From Planctomycetota bacterium (GTDB lineage: Bacteria; Planctomycetota; B15-G4), in the NCBI GenBank assembly GCA_029259745.1, contig JAJDEO010000066.1, positions 1 to 64,000 of the forward strand: a stretch of DNA of 64,000 bases, read 5' to 3'. The notes below the pieces were generated by a model. The model did no database searches, had not been told where the DNA came from, and saw only the letters and a program-made list of their open reading frames with translations. The position numbers were made by a program, and so were the translations under genes. Position 1 is the first letter of the stretch. Each line of letters begins with the position of its first letter. Shown one piece after another: positions 55,718 to 64,000 of the stretch.

Positions 55718-56908
55718 TCAGAACGTCTTTTGCCAGGCGAGCGTGGCGACCCAGTCCATCTCCATCTGCGGGCCGTCGAGGTCTTGGTAGACCGGCATGC
55801 CGACCTCGAACGCGAAGCGGCTGCTCGCCGAGCTGGCGCTTGAGTCGACGTAGTTGACGCCCCAGAACAGATCGATGCGCTCGCCGCCGGACAGATCGGG
55901 GTCGGCGGTCGGGACCATCGCGGGGTTCAAGAGCGGGTCGGCGCCGTTGATGTCACGCCAACGCGAGTAGCGCAGGCGCGCCGAGGTGCTGAAGTCCTCA
56001 CCGAGGCGTCGTGCGACCCAGGTCGACACCTCGCCGCGCCCGCCGAGGCGGTAGTCGTTCGAGTTCTCGTCCTCGAGCGGCAAGCGCATCAGGGCCTGCA
56101 TGCCCCATGACATGTGCGCGGCGTGCCCTGTGTACGTGATGCCCGGGAGGAGGTCCCACGTGCCGCTGCCGAGCTGCATCGGGTAGGGGAGCTGCACGTC
56201 GTTGCCGCCCGACGCGGGCGTGACGTCTTCCTCGTCGATCGAGCCTGTCGGCGCACTGATGCCGATGTTGAAGTGGACGTGGTGGTTGTTGTGATCCCAG
56301 GCGCGGATGAGCGCCGTGAGGCTGACGTCGCCGAGCCCTTCGGATTCGGTCGTGAACTCCGTGCCGTTCATCGTCACGTGGTCCATCGACCGCTGCACGT
56401 ACGGGACCATCGCCATCAGCGTGACGTCGTCGCTCGGCGCCCACATCGCGCCGGCCATCAGCATGTCGGTGTCCATCTCGGTCGGCGTCACCATGAATCC
56501 GCGCGAGAGTACGTCGGACGACGATAGCGAGTTCGTGCCGTCGCGCATGCCGTCCATGTGCATGCGCATCGCCCGCAGCGAAACCATCCACTCGCCCTCG
56601 GCGTGCAGGTGTTCACCCATCACGCCGATCGGCGCGTGCGAATCGGGACGCGCTGTGCTTCCGTGGTGGTGGCCGTGATCGTCGGCAGGACCACCGCGCA
56701 CCTCGAAGCCGCGACTGAGGCTGCGGAACAGCTCGCGCATCGAGTCGGAGGAGGCGACGGGTTCTTCGAAGGGGTCGTTGCCCGTGGCCATGATGGGGTG
56801 GGCGACGAGAGTCAGGAGGAAGGCTGCACGCAGTGTGCGCGTGAGCGACGGACGGAGATCGGACGAGGCGCCGTGCGGCGCCCCGGGGAACACTGAGACG
56901 GAGTTCAT
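55718..56908 (-). CDS. Met/His-rich outer-membrane transporter-like protein
   Basis: 396 residues from ATG 56908, before a hydrophobic signal (RAAFLLTLVAHPIMA). The N-terminal part has a His cluster (DDHGHHHG, about 76-83) and many Met (VSLRAMRMHMDGMRDG; MDTDMLMAGAMW). The remainder consists of amphipathic strands typical of the phenol-MetA-pathway/transporter outer-membrane barrel family (LTLMAMVPYVQRSMDHVTMN; ITYTGHAAHMSWGMQALMRL) and ends with an aromatic residue (WQKTF), as barrels do. Metal binding, perhaps copper, is inferred from the His/Met content and the Cys-rich neighbour. The ORF extends upstream only as antisense noise. Confidence 0.8.
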   Translation of the reverse strand: MNSVSVFPGAPHGASSDLRPSLTRTLRAAFLLTLVAHPIMATGNDPFEEPVASSDSMRELFRSLSRGFEVRGGPADDHGHHHGSTARPDSHAPIGVMGEHLHAEGEWMVSLRAMRMHMDGMRDGTNSLSSSDVLSRGFMVTPTEMDTDMLMAGAMWAPSDDVTLMAMVPYVQRSMDHVTMNGTEFTTESEGLGDVSLTALIRAWDHNNHHVHFNIGISAPTGSIDEEDVTPASGGNDVQLPYPMQLGSGTWDLLPGITYTGHAAHMSWGMQALMRLPLEDENSNDYRLGGRGEVSTWVARRLGEDFSTSARLRYSRWRDINGADPLLNPAMVPTADPDLSGGERIDLFWGVNYVDSSASSASSRFAFEVGMPVYQDLDGPQMEMDWVATLAWQKTF

Positions 56909-57081
56909 CGGAGTTTGATTTTCTTCAGGTCGTGTGGACGACGTGCGGGCGCACCGACACGACATCGCCGGGGACGGCGCGGCGGAGTCGGTGACGCGGA
57001 AACCCATCCCGCGGCCGTCCCTTGTGCGCACGAAGCTGCACTGGCGGGGAGGCCGTCGACGGACGGGAAGCGGGACGCGCC

Positions 57082-57510
57082 TCAGGCGGCGCGCGTGACG
57101 TCCGCGACCCGGGGGACCGGCGCCGGGGTTTCGCGACCGGCGTCGTCGGGACGCAACGCGTCGCCCGGCGACCAAGTGCGTACCCGCGGGAGGAACACGC
57201 GTACGGCTGCGCCCGGCACAAGCAACACGCGCGCGGCTGACGACGCCGCGATGGGCGCATGCTCGCCCCCGCTGCAACACCCGCTCACGAGGGACGGACC
57301 TTCCGGCGGTGATTCGCCCGCGCCGCACCGTCCTTCGAACAGACAACAGCACGTGCCTGTCGCGGTCGTCTCTGAGCAGCGGCACCCGGCCTTCGCGCCG
57401 AGCGCGGTCGGTGCGCCAACGCGGCCGTTCGTCGTGAGCGGGAACAGGGTCCCGAACACGGCGAGGACGAGCACGGCGACGATCGATGGCTTGGAGCGTG
57501 CGGAAGACAT
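57082..57510 (-). CDS. Cys-rich exported protein, possible metal binding
   Basis: 142 residues with a signal or anchor segment (SIVAVLVLAVFGTLFPL), then a Cys cluster (GCRCSETTATGTCCCLFEGR, then GCCSGGEHAP) of nine Cys within about 40 residues, then a second hydrophobic stretch. It lies 173 bp upstream of the Met/His-rich barrel gene on the same strand, and the two may form a metal-handling unit. The ATG at 57510 is the only sensible start; its ribosome-binding site is weak. Confidence 0.65.
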   Translation of the reverse strand: MSSARSKPSIVAVLVLAVFGTLFPLTTNGRVGAPTALGAKAGCRCSETTATGTCCCLFEGRCGAGESPPEGPSLVSGCCSGGEHAPIAASSAARVLLVPGAAVRVFLPRVRTWSPGDALRPDDAGRETPAPVPRVADVTRAA

Positions 57511-57828
57511 GGCGTGATGCGGAGCATTCGGATTGCCTCGTCCCGTCGCTCCATCCGAGGCACCGATGGCGAGACGCGACAGACTCTACCATTGGCGGCG
57601 TCGTCGCGCGTGGGGCCGGTGGCGGTGACGATGCGCGGGTTCGCGGCCGCGCCTACGGGCCCTCGCACCACGGCACGCCGTGAACCGTGGAGTAGGTGCT
57701 CGCCCACACTGCGCTCGTCTCTTTCGCTCTTCCCGACGACGGTTTCTTGGCGGCTGTCGATCGCGGCCGTCCCTGTGGTGCGCGTTGGTAAGTAGAGCTA
57801 TCAATCGTCACCACCAAGCGAGCCCCGC
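57511..57828. other. About 320 bp divergent promoter region
   Basis: Lies between the Cys-rich gene and the DNA repair operon, transcribed in opposite directions. No ORF with recognisable content; both promoters must lie here but no box could be assigned with confidence. Confidence 0.4.
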
Positions 57829-57915
57829 ATGCCCGAAGGACCAGACATCCGTCGCGTTGCCCATACGTTTGCCGACGCGGCGCACCAGCGTCCGTCTTGC
57901 CGACCGGCTCGATGA
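57829..57915 (+). pseudogene. nei: Internally deleted endonuclease VIII (nei) remnant
   Basis: A 28-codon ORF that opens MPEGPDIRRVAHTFADAAHQ. MPEGP is the absolutely conserved N-terminus of Fpg/Nei glycosylases, where Pro2 is the catalytic nucleophile and Glu3 essential. It then ends SCRPAR, which resembles the last residues of the Nei zinc finger (CP.C). The stop overlaps the start of the exonuclease gene (ATGA), as expected if a full gene once stood at the head of this operon and lost its middle in frame. A residual leader role is possible. Confidence 0.65.
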
Positions 57916-58931
57916 CACGACCGCTGATCACGGCGACGCGTGACGGTTTGGCATGTGAGCGCGGCGAGTTTGTCATCGACCCGTGGCGCGAGGTGGAAAC
58001 GGCCCTCATCTCGCATGCCCACGCGGATCACGCCCGAGCTGGATCGCAGCGCTACATCGCTCCACATTCCAGCGTTCCCCTTCTACAGCGTCGTCTCGGC
58101 GCGAGTGCCGTCATCGAGGGAGTTCATTACGGCGAACAACGCTCCTTTGGCTCCACGACGGTGTCGTTCCATCCGGCGGGGCACGTGCTTGGTTCGGCGC
58201 AGATCCGCGTTGAGTGCGAGGGCGATGTGTGGCTCTTCACCGGAGACTTCAAGCGCGCCGCCGACCCCTCGTGCGAGCCTTTCGAATCGGTCTCCTGTGA
58301 CACACTCATCTCGGAGGCGACATTCGGTCTTCCGATCTATCGCTGGCCTCCCGGTCACGTGGTCGCCGAGCAGATCTTGGCCTGGTGGGACGAGAACCGC
58401 GCGGCCGGTCGCCCGTCTGTGCTCTTCTGCTACGCACTCGGCAAGGCCCAGCGCGTGCTCGCCGAACTCGCTGCGCTCACTGATCGCACCGCGTTCCTCC
58501 ATGGCGCCGTGGCGCCACTCGTCGACATCTATCGCGACGCGGGCGTCGTGATGCTACCCACAGAGAAGGTCGATCTGCGCGCGAAGCGTCGCTACGACGG
58601 AGAGCTCGTGGTGGCTCCGCCAGGCGCCTCAGGTTCAACCTGGATGCGTCGCTTCGCGGGGGCAAGTACCGGGTTCTGTTCGGGGTGGATGCGCGTGCGC
58701 GGCAACCGTCGCCGTCGCGGCTACGACCGCGGCTTCGTCCTCTCGGACCACGCCGACTGGGCTGAGCTCCTCGCGACGATCGAAGATGCCAGCCCCACGC
58801 GCGTCTTGCTCACGCACGGTCGCACGGACGTGCTCGTGCGCTATCTCCGCGAGCGCGGTTTCGACGCGGCCGCGCTCGAGACGTCGTACACCGACGGCGA
58901 TGGGTCTGTCGACCACGAAGCGGAGGTCTGA
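57912..58931 (+). CDS. Ligase-associated DNA exonuclease (metallo-beta-lactamase fold)
   Basis: 339 residues; family of nucleases encoded beside bacterial ATP-dependent ligases (TIGR04122-like). Metal-binding motifs: SHAHADHARAG (HxHxDH), HPAGHVLGSAQI, FTGDFKR, SDHADWAELL and LTHGRTDVL. It probably trims DNA ends before ligation. The ATG at 57912 overlaps the nei remnant stop by 4 bp. It is the first intact gene of a four-gene operon whose members are 3 bp apart or overlapping. Confidence 0.93.
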   Translation: MTRPLITATRDGLACERGEFVIDPWREVETALISHAHADHARAGSQRYIAPHSSVPLLQRRLGASAVIEGVHYGEQRSFGSTTVSFHPAGHVLGSAQIRVECEGDVWLFTGDFKRAADPSCEPFESVSCDTLISEATFGLPIYRWPPGHVVAEQILAWWDENRAAGRPSVLFCYALGKAQRVLAELAALTDRTAFLHGAVAPLVDIYRDAGVVMLPTEKVDLRAKRRYDGELVVAPPGASGSTWMRRFAGASTGFCSGWMRVRGNRRRRGYDRGFVLSDHADWAELLATIEDASPTRVLLTHGRTDVLVRYLRERGFDAAALETSYTDGDGSVDHEAEV

Positions 58932-58934
58932 ACG

Positions 58935-60542
58935 ATGCTGCGTTTCACACGCCTCTACGCAGAGTTGGATCGAACGACGTCGACGAACGCGAAAGTCGCA
59001 GCGATGGCGCGCTACTTCGCTGTGGCTTCGGCAGCCGACGCTGCCTGGGCTCTGTCGTTCCTCTCGGGGCGCCGCATCAAGCGCCTCGTAGGCCCGGCGC
59101 TCCTACGAACGTGGCTCACGGAGGCTTCGTCGCACCCGTCGTGGCTCGTCGACGAGTGTTACGAGTCTGTGGGCGACCTGGCCGAGACGATCGCCCTTCT
59201 CATGGACGACGGCTCGCACGAAGGCGCGACGCTCGATGTCTCGCTCGGTGAGTTTGTCGACGAGCACCTGCTGACGCTGCGTCGCCTCGAGGTCGAGCAG
59301 CAGCAGGCACGTGTCACCGCGTGGTGGACTTCGCTCGACGCCGAGACATGTTTCGTCGTCAACAAGCTGCTGACCGGCGCGCTGCGCGTTGGTGTTTCTC
59401 AGACCCTCGTAGCGCGCGCTGTGGCCGAGGTGGGAGATCTCCCGCGTGATGTCATCACGCATCGACTCATGGGGCCATGGACTCCAACCGCGGAAGCATT
59501 CGAGGCCCTGATCGCGCCCGACGACGGCTCCGCGGATGTCTCGCGTCCCTATCCCTTCTGCCTTGCGCACGCCCTCGATGGCGACGGTGATCTCGACGAA
59601 ACTCTTGGCGCCACTGATGCGTGGCAGGCGGAATGGAAGTGGGACGGGATCCGCTGCCAGCTCGTGAAGCGTGTGGGCCAGATCTTTCTCTGGTCGCGTG
59701 GTGGTGAACTCCTCGGTGAGCGCTTCCCGGAAGTGATCGCGGCCGCGGCGGAGCTACCCGACGGTGTCGTCGTCGACGGCGAACTGCTCGCCTGGGCAGA
59801 GGCCGGCGTGCTGCCCTTCAGTGAACTTCAGCGACGCATCGGGCGTAAGACGGTCGGGAAGAAGCTGCTCTCCGACGTGCCCGTCGTGCTGCTTGCCTAC
59901 GACATGCTCGAGCAGGACAGTGACGATCTGCGTGCGCTCGAAACGAGTGAGCGTCGAGGTCGGCTCGAGGCGCTCGCCCGCGAACATCCGCAAGCGTTCC
60001 GCCTCTCGGAAGTGCTTGATGGAAGGAGTTGGGACGACCTTGCCGCGCTGCGTGCCACGAGCCGCGAGCGCCGCGTCGAGGGGCTCATGCTCAAGCGTCG
60101 CGATGCCCGGTATGATGTCGGTCGCCGCAAGGGCACTTGGTGGAAGTGGAAGGTCGAACCGCACACAGTCGACGCGGTGCTGCTCTACGCTCAACAGGGC
60201 CATGGCCGACGCAGCAATCTCTACACCGACTACACGTTTGCGGTCTGGAGCGGCGAGGAACTCGTTCCCTTTGCCAAGGCGTACTCCGGTCTCGACAACG
60301 CTGAGATCGGCGAACTCGATCGTTGGATCCGGAAGCATACGAAGGAGCGTTTCGGGCCCGTCCGGTCCGTCGAACCACAGCACGTCTTCGAACTTGCGTT
60401 CGAAGGTATTGCGTCGTCCAAGCGCCACAAGTCGGGCGTCGCCGTGCGGTTTCCGCGCATCGTGCGCTGGCGGCGCGACCTGTCCGTGGAGGACGCCGAC
60501 CGGCTTGATGATGTGCGTCGCCTCGCTGAAAGCGTCTCGTGA
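58935..60542 (+). CDS. ATP-dependent DNA ligase
   Basis: 535 residues, 3 bp after the exonuclease stop with GGAGG upstream. N-terminal helical DNA-binding domain (FVVNKLLTGALRVGVSQTLV), then the nucleotidyltransferase domain with the adenylated Lys in EWKWDGIRCQ (motif I), SRGG (motif Ia/III region), VVDGELLAW (motif III/IIIa), EGLMLKRRDARYDVGRR (motif IV) and WWKWKVEP (motif V), then an OB-fold. This is the PP_1105-type bacterial ATP ligase, a second ligase besides the usual NAD-dependent LigA, used in repair. Confidence 0.95.
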   Translation: MLRFTRLYAELDRTTSTNAKVAAMARYFAVASAADAAWALSFLSGRRIKRLVGPALLRTWLTEASSHPSWLVDECYESVGDLAETIALLMDDGSHEGATLDVSLGEFVDEHLLTLRRLEVEQQQARVTAWWTSLDAETCFVVNKLLTGALRVGVSQTLVARAVAEVGDLPRDVITHRLMGPWTPTAEAFEALIAPDDGSADVSRPYPFCLAHALDGDGDLDETLGATDAWQAEWKWDGIRCQLVKRVGQIFLWSRGGELLGERFPEVIAAAAELPDGVVVDGELLAWAEAGVLPFSELQRRIGRKTVGKKLLSDVPVVLLAYDMLEQDSDDLRALETSERRGRLEALAREHPQAFRLSEVLDGRSWDDLAALRATSRERRVEGLMLKRRDARYDVGRRKGTWWKWKVEPHTVDAVLLYAQQGHGRRSNLYTDYTFAVWSGEELVPFAKAYSGLDNAEIGELDRWIRKHTKERFGPVRSVEPQHVFELAFEGIASSKRHKSGVAVRFPRIVRWRRDLSVEDADRLDDVRRLAESVS

Positions 60543-62995
60543 CGTCGGCACGCCAACGAATCGAGAGCTGGTACGAAGCGCGCGGCTGGGACGTCCTCCC
60601 TTTCCAACGTCAGGCGTGGAGCGCATTCGACCGGGGAGCCTCGGGCTTGATCCATGCGCCGACGGGAACGGGCAAGACGCTCGCGGCATGGCTCGGCCCG
60701 GTTGCAAGTGCGCTCGACGCCGTGGATCCCGGACGCGGACTGCAAGTGTTGTGGATCACTCCGCTGCGCGCTCTTGCAGCCGACACGCGGAAGCATCTTC
60801 AGGCGAGCGTCGATGAGCTCGAACTCGATTGGAGTGTGGGCCTGCGTACGGGCGATACGACGGCCGCCGAACGCGCGAAGCAACGCAGGCGCCTGCCGCA
60901 TGCGCTCATCACGACGCCCGAGAGTCTTTCGCTGTTGCTCAGCGACAAGGATGTCGCGGGACGCTTCGGTGCGTTGCGCGCCGTTGTCGTCGACGAGTGG
61001 CACGAGCTTCTCGGCAGCAAGCGCGGAGTGCAGCTCGAGCTGTGCCTGTCACGCCTTCGATCCGTCGCGCCGGCGGTGTGCACGTGGGGTCTCTCCGCGA
61101 CTCTGGGGAATCTCACGGAGGCGCGTGACGTGCTCCTCGGAACGCAGGCCGGTGAGCGGGTCATGATCGACGGACCGCGCGGCAAGAACGTCACCATTCG
61201 ATCGGTCATCCCACCTCGGATGGAGCGGTTTCCCTGGGCTGGTCACTTGGGGCTCACGCTTCTCCCGAGCGTGCTTCAACGGCTCGACTCGGCAGAGACG
61301 ACGCTGCTCTTTACGAACACGCGCAGCCAGGCCGAGGTCTGGCATCGAGCGCTCATCGACGCACGTCCCGATTGGGCCGATGACATCGCGCTGCACCACG
61401 GGTCGGTCGATGGCGAGCTGCGACGCACCATCGAGCAGCGTCTTCGTGACGGTGAGGTTCGTTGCGTCGTCTGCACGTCGTCGCTGGATCTCGGCGTCGA
61501 CTTTCATCCCGTCGAGCAGGTGATCCAGGTCGGAAGTCCGAAGGGCGTCGCGCGACTCATGCAGCGAGCCGGGCGCTCGGGGCATCGTCCTTTTGAAACG
61601 TCGACGGTGCACTGTGTCCCGAGCCATGCCTTTGAGCTCGTGGAGATCGCTGCGGCTCGCCGTGCGCTCGATGCGGATCGCCTCGAAGCTCGCCGACCGC
61701 TGCGCCGTAGCCTCGATGTCCTCGCGCAGCACCTTGTGACGCTTGCCCTCGGCGATGGCTTTGATGTCGCGGGGACGCTCAGAGAAGTCCGGACCACACA
61801 CGCCTTCGCAGAACTCTCGGATGCCGAGTGGATGTGGGTGCTCGACTTCATCACGCGCGGTGGTCAAGCGCTCCAGGGCTATCCGGAGTATCGGCGCGTG
61901 GAGATCGTCGAAGGGGTCGGGCGCGTGACGGACAGAAAGATCGCAACGCGCCACCGCATGACGATCGGAACGATCACGAGCGACGCCGACATGTCGGTGC
62001 GTTGGGCTTCGGGAGGTCGGCTCGGGTCGATCGAAGAGACTTTCATCGCGCGCCTCCGACGCGGCGACACGTTCCTCTTCGCCGGGCGCACCGTCGAGCT
62101 GGTGCGCATCAAAGACATGACGGCTTACGTTCGACGTGCAAAGAAGCGCACGGGGTCGGTGCCGCGCTGGCAGGGAGGGCGGATGCCGCTCTCCTCGCAG
62201 CTTGCACGCGCTGTGCTCGAAGTGCTCGCCGATGGTCTCGATGCTGATGATCCCGAGCTCCAAGCCGTGCGCCCGATGTTGGCGCTCCAAAGTGAAGTCT
62301 CGGCGCTGCCGGCGCCGGATGTTCTGCTCGTCGAACACGTGGAGTCGCGTGAGGGACACAGCGTGTTCTTCTTCCCGTTCGCCGGCCGACTCGCCCACGA
62401 AGGGCTCGCCTTGCTCGTGGCCTACCGCCTCTCACAGCGGCGGCCGTCGACGTACACCTTGGCCGTCAACGATTACGGCTTCGAACTTCTCGGCGACCAA
62501 GCTTTCGCGGAGGACGAGGCGGACATCCGGTCGCTCTTCAGCACCGACAATCTCGTCGAGGATATCCTCGCGTGCAGCAACATGACGGAGGCTGCACGGA
62601 GACGCTTTCGTGACATCGCGCGCATCGCAGGGCTCGTGTTCCCAGGGTATCCCGGACGCGGGAAGACGGCGCGGCAGGTGCAGGCGTCGAGCGGATTGCT
62701 CTTTGATGTCTTCGAACGCTACGACAGCGAGAACCAGCTGCTCGAGCAGGCCCGACGCGAGGTGTTGGAAGACCAGCTCGATCTCGCGCGGCTGGGTCGC
62801 GCACTCGCGCGCGTCGACGATCAGAGAGTTGTCGTCACTCGCCCCGCGCGGCTCACGCCGCTGGCGTTTCCGCTGTGGGCCGAGCGCCTTCAGAGCACGG
62901 TCGTGTCGAGCGAACGGTGGCGCGATCGCGTGATGAAGATGGCCGCGAGGCTCGAGCGCGCCGCCGAGCGTTCCGTGCCGAGGGCGCGCGCATGA
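60539..62995 (+). CDS. Ligase-associated DEXH-box helicase (Lhr-like)
   Basis: 818 residues from GTG 60539, overlapping the ligase stop (GTGA). Superfamily 2 motifs: Walker A APTGTGKTLA (about 42-51), LWITPLRALAADT (Ia), TTPESLSLLL, DEWHELLGSKRG (motif II, DEWH variant), GLSATLGN (III), FTNTRSQAEVWHRAL (IV), TSSLDLGVDFHPV (V), QRAGRSGHRP (VI). The C-terminal Lhr-type region follows (about 400-818). It belongs to the Lhr family that partners the ligase, nuclease and PdeM in this conserved repair operon. Confidence 0.95.
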   Translation: MTSARQRIESWYEARGWDVLPFQRQAWSAFDRGASGLIHAPTGTGKTLAAWLGPVASALDAVDPGRGLQVLWITPLRALAADTRKHLQASVDELELDWSVGLRTGDTTAAERAKQRRRLPHALITTPESLSLLLSDKDVAGRFGALRAVVVDEWHELLGSKRGVQLELCLSRLRSVAPAVCTWGLSATLGNLTEARDVLLGTQAGERVMIDGPRGKNVTIRSVIPPRMERFPWAGHLGLTLLPSVLQRLDSAETTLLFTNTRSQAEVWHRALIDARPDWADDIALHHGSVDGELRRTIEQRLRDGEVRCVVCTSSLDLGVDFHPVEQVIQVGSPKGVARLMQRAGRSGHRPFETSTVHCVPSHAFELVEIAAARRALDADRLEARRPLRRSLDVLAQHLVTLALGDGFDVAGTLREVRTTHAFAELSDAEWMWVLDFITRGGQALQGYPEYRRVEIVEGVGRVTDRKIATRHRMTIGTITSDADMSVRWASGGRLGSIEETFIARLRRGDTFLFAGRTVELVRIKDMTAYVRRAKKRTGSVPRWQGGRMPLSSQLARAVLEVLADGLDADDPELQAVRPMLALQSEVSALPAPDVLLVEHVESREGHSVFFFPFAGRLAHEGLALLVAYRLSQRRPSTYTLAVNDYGFELLGDQAFAEDEADIRSLFSTDNLVEDILACSNMTEAARRRFRDIARIAGLVFPGYPGRGKTARQVQASSGLLFDVFERYDSENQLLEQARREVLEDQLDLARLGRALARVDDQRVVVTRPARLTPLAFPLWAERLQSTVVSSERWRDRVMKMAARLERAAERSVPRARA

Positions 62996-63648
62996 ACGAC
63001 GTGACTGTCGAGCACGGTGGTCAGGAGCTGCGGCTCAACAGAGAACGCGCAGTGTTCTGGTCGTCATGCTCGACGCTGCTGGTCAGCGACGTTCACTTGG
63101 GCAAGGAGTCGGTCTTCGGTCGCCACGGACTCGCGATCCCCGATGGCGCGACGAGTCGTGACCTCGACCGTCTTGCGGAGCTCGTCGCGTGTTATCGCGC
63201 TGAACGGCTCGTCGTGCTCGGCGACCTCGTTCACGCGACACCGAGTGGCGATGCGCAGTGGCCGCAGCTGCTCTCCAGTTGGCTCACGAAACACTCCGAA
63301 CTGAGTGTCGCTGTCGTGGCGGGCAACCACGACCGTCGCGCTGCCCGCGAGGCGCTCGACCGTCGCATCGAGTGGCATGTCGCTCCGCTTGTCGAGCCGC
63401 CGTTCGTGTTCGCCCACGAGACGGGCGACGCGCTCGACGGCTCAGGCTACGCGCTCACTGGCCACCTCCACCCCGTCGTGCGGCTCGGCGACCGACGCGG
63501 CGACCGGCTCCGATGTCCCGTGTTCTGGTTCCGCGACGACCACGCAGTGCTTCCGGCATTCGGCACGTTCACGGGCGGGTACGCCGTGCGACCGGCGGCA
63601 GCGGATCGCGTCTTCGCTGTCGGACCGGACGACGTGCTCGAGCTCTGA
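62992..63648 (+). CDS. pdeM: Ligase-associated phosphoesterase PdeM
   Basis: 218 residues of the calcineurin-like metallophosphoesterase fold: LLVSDVHLGKE (DxH), VVLGDLVH (GDxxH-like), VVAGNHDRR (GNHD), FVFAHE, and GHLHPVV (GHxH). All metal ligands are present. The ATG overlaps the helicase stop (ATGA). It completes the standard four-gene ligase-associated DNA damage set. No terminator was recognised after it. Confidence 0.93.
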   Translation: MNDVTVEHGGQELRLNRERAVFWSSCSTLLVSDVHLGKESVFGRHGLAIPDGATSRDLDRLAELVACYRAERLVVLGDLVHATPSGDAQWPQLLSSWLTKHSELSVAVVAGNHDRRAAREALDRRIEWHVAPLVEPPFVFAHETGDALDGSGYALTGHLHPVVRLGDRRGDRLRCPVFWFRDDHAVLPAFGTFTGGYAVRPAAADRVFAVGPDDVLEL

Positions 63649-63837
63649 CGGTGACGCGTGCGGTGCTCGGTTCCCTCATCCCATCGTCGGGAACACGGGG
63701 TGTCGAGCGGCCCATTCGGTCTGACCACGTTTTCGAGATGTCGGCGGCCGCGCTCCGGTTCCGGGAACATGGTCGTCCCTTGATCTGATCGTGGTCGTCG
63801 ATGAGCTCGGCGGCGAAGGGCATGCACCACTCCTCGA

Positions 63838-63999
63838 TCACCCGCTTGCCCTCGGCTTCGTCGTGCCGATCGGTGCGCGGTTGCAGGTGACTTCGGCGAG
63901 GAACACCGGACGGCCATGGCGATCGGTCTCGCGCAGGAACGAGTGCGCCTGCGGAGCGGTGAAGATGCCCTTCTCACCGAAGATGTCGAGCCCGAACCC
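63838..63999 (-). pseudogene. Gene fragment at the right edge
   Basis: The minus strand reads GFGLDIFGEKGIFTAPQAHS, then FLRETDRHGRPVFLAEVTCN and RAPIG before a stop at 63838, with protein-like composition. One frame shift later it seems to go on (GKRVIEEWCMPFAAELIDDH), so this is probably the frameshifted end of a gene entering from beyond the window. The family was not recognised. Confidence 0.35.
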
Positions 64000-64000
64000 G

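Overview
The window looks like a piece of a high-GC planctomycete chromosome, probably from the marine lineages rich in secreted FG-GAP and beta-helix proteins. The reasons are four Ser/Thr protein kinases and three ECF-type sigma factors of the kind encoded next to kinases, many secreted proteins with one shared C-terminal domain, and very long antisense shadow ORFs. This placement is inference. No rRNA, tRNA, CRISPR array or replication origin was recognised.

Layout. 0-8 kb: a repeat/transposase scar, a secreted beta-helix protein, two tandem secreted aspartic-protease-like proteins, a decayed IS5-family element, a DUF2726 remnant and a second beta-helix protein. 8-12 kb: two large palindromes, a DUF2157/GDYXXLXY membrane pair, a transposase fragment, a truncated permease and an AhpD-like gene. 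12-24 kb: a signalling block with a kinase-TPR protein behind a giant FG-GAP protein, a divergent ECF sigma factor, an FHA protein and a kinase-WD40 protein. 24-34 kb: a small lipoprotein, a Cys-rich secreted protein, a YebC-family regulator, a B12-binding radical SAM protein, a secreted protein with the shared C-terminal domain, and a metzincin lipoprotein next to a lipoprotein that repeats one of its domains. 34-46 kb: an FG-GAP protein, an ECF-kinase operon, two paralogous membrane proteins, a cupredoxin and several unknown secreted proteins, one behind a perfect sigma-54 promoter match.

46-55 kb: a kinase-SUMF1 fusion co-transcribed with two unrecognised genes and facing a convergent ECF gene, then IS5 debris and a translationally coupled histidine kinase / response regulator / receiver-histidine kinase operon in less GC-rich DNA. 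55-64 kb: a Met/His-rich outer-membrane-type protein with a Cys-rich partner (possible metal handling), then the complete ligase-associated DNA repair operon (exonuclease, ATP-dependent ligase, DEXH helicase, PdeM phosphoesterase), headed by what looks like an internally deleted nei gene.

The most unusual feature is a dispersed set of about 150-165 bp imperfect palindromes between genes. At least four unrelated arm sequences share one core around CGAATCCACCGATTCG. They abut stop codons, fuse with each other, and one lies at the break point of a truncated gene. This is the best candidate for an undescribed element family. The kinase-SUMF1 operon, the degenerate bilobed aspartic-protease pair and the metzincin/stand-alone-domain pair are the best protein-level candidates.
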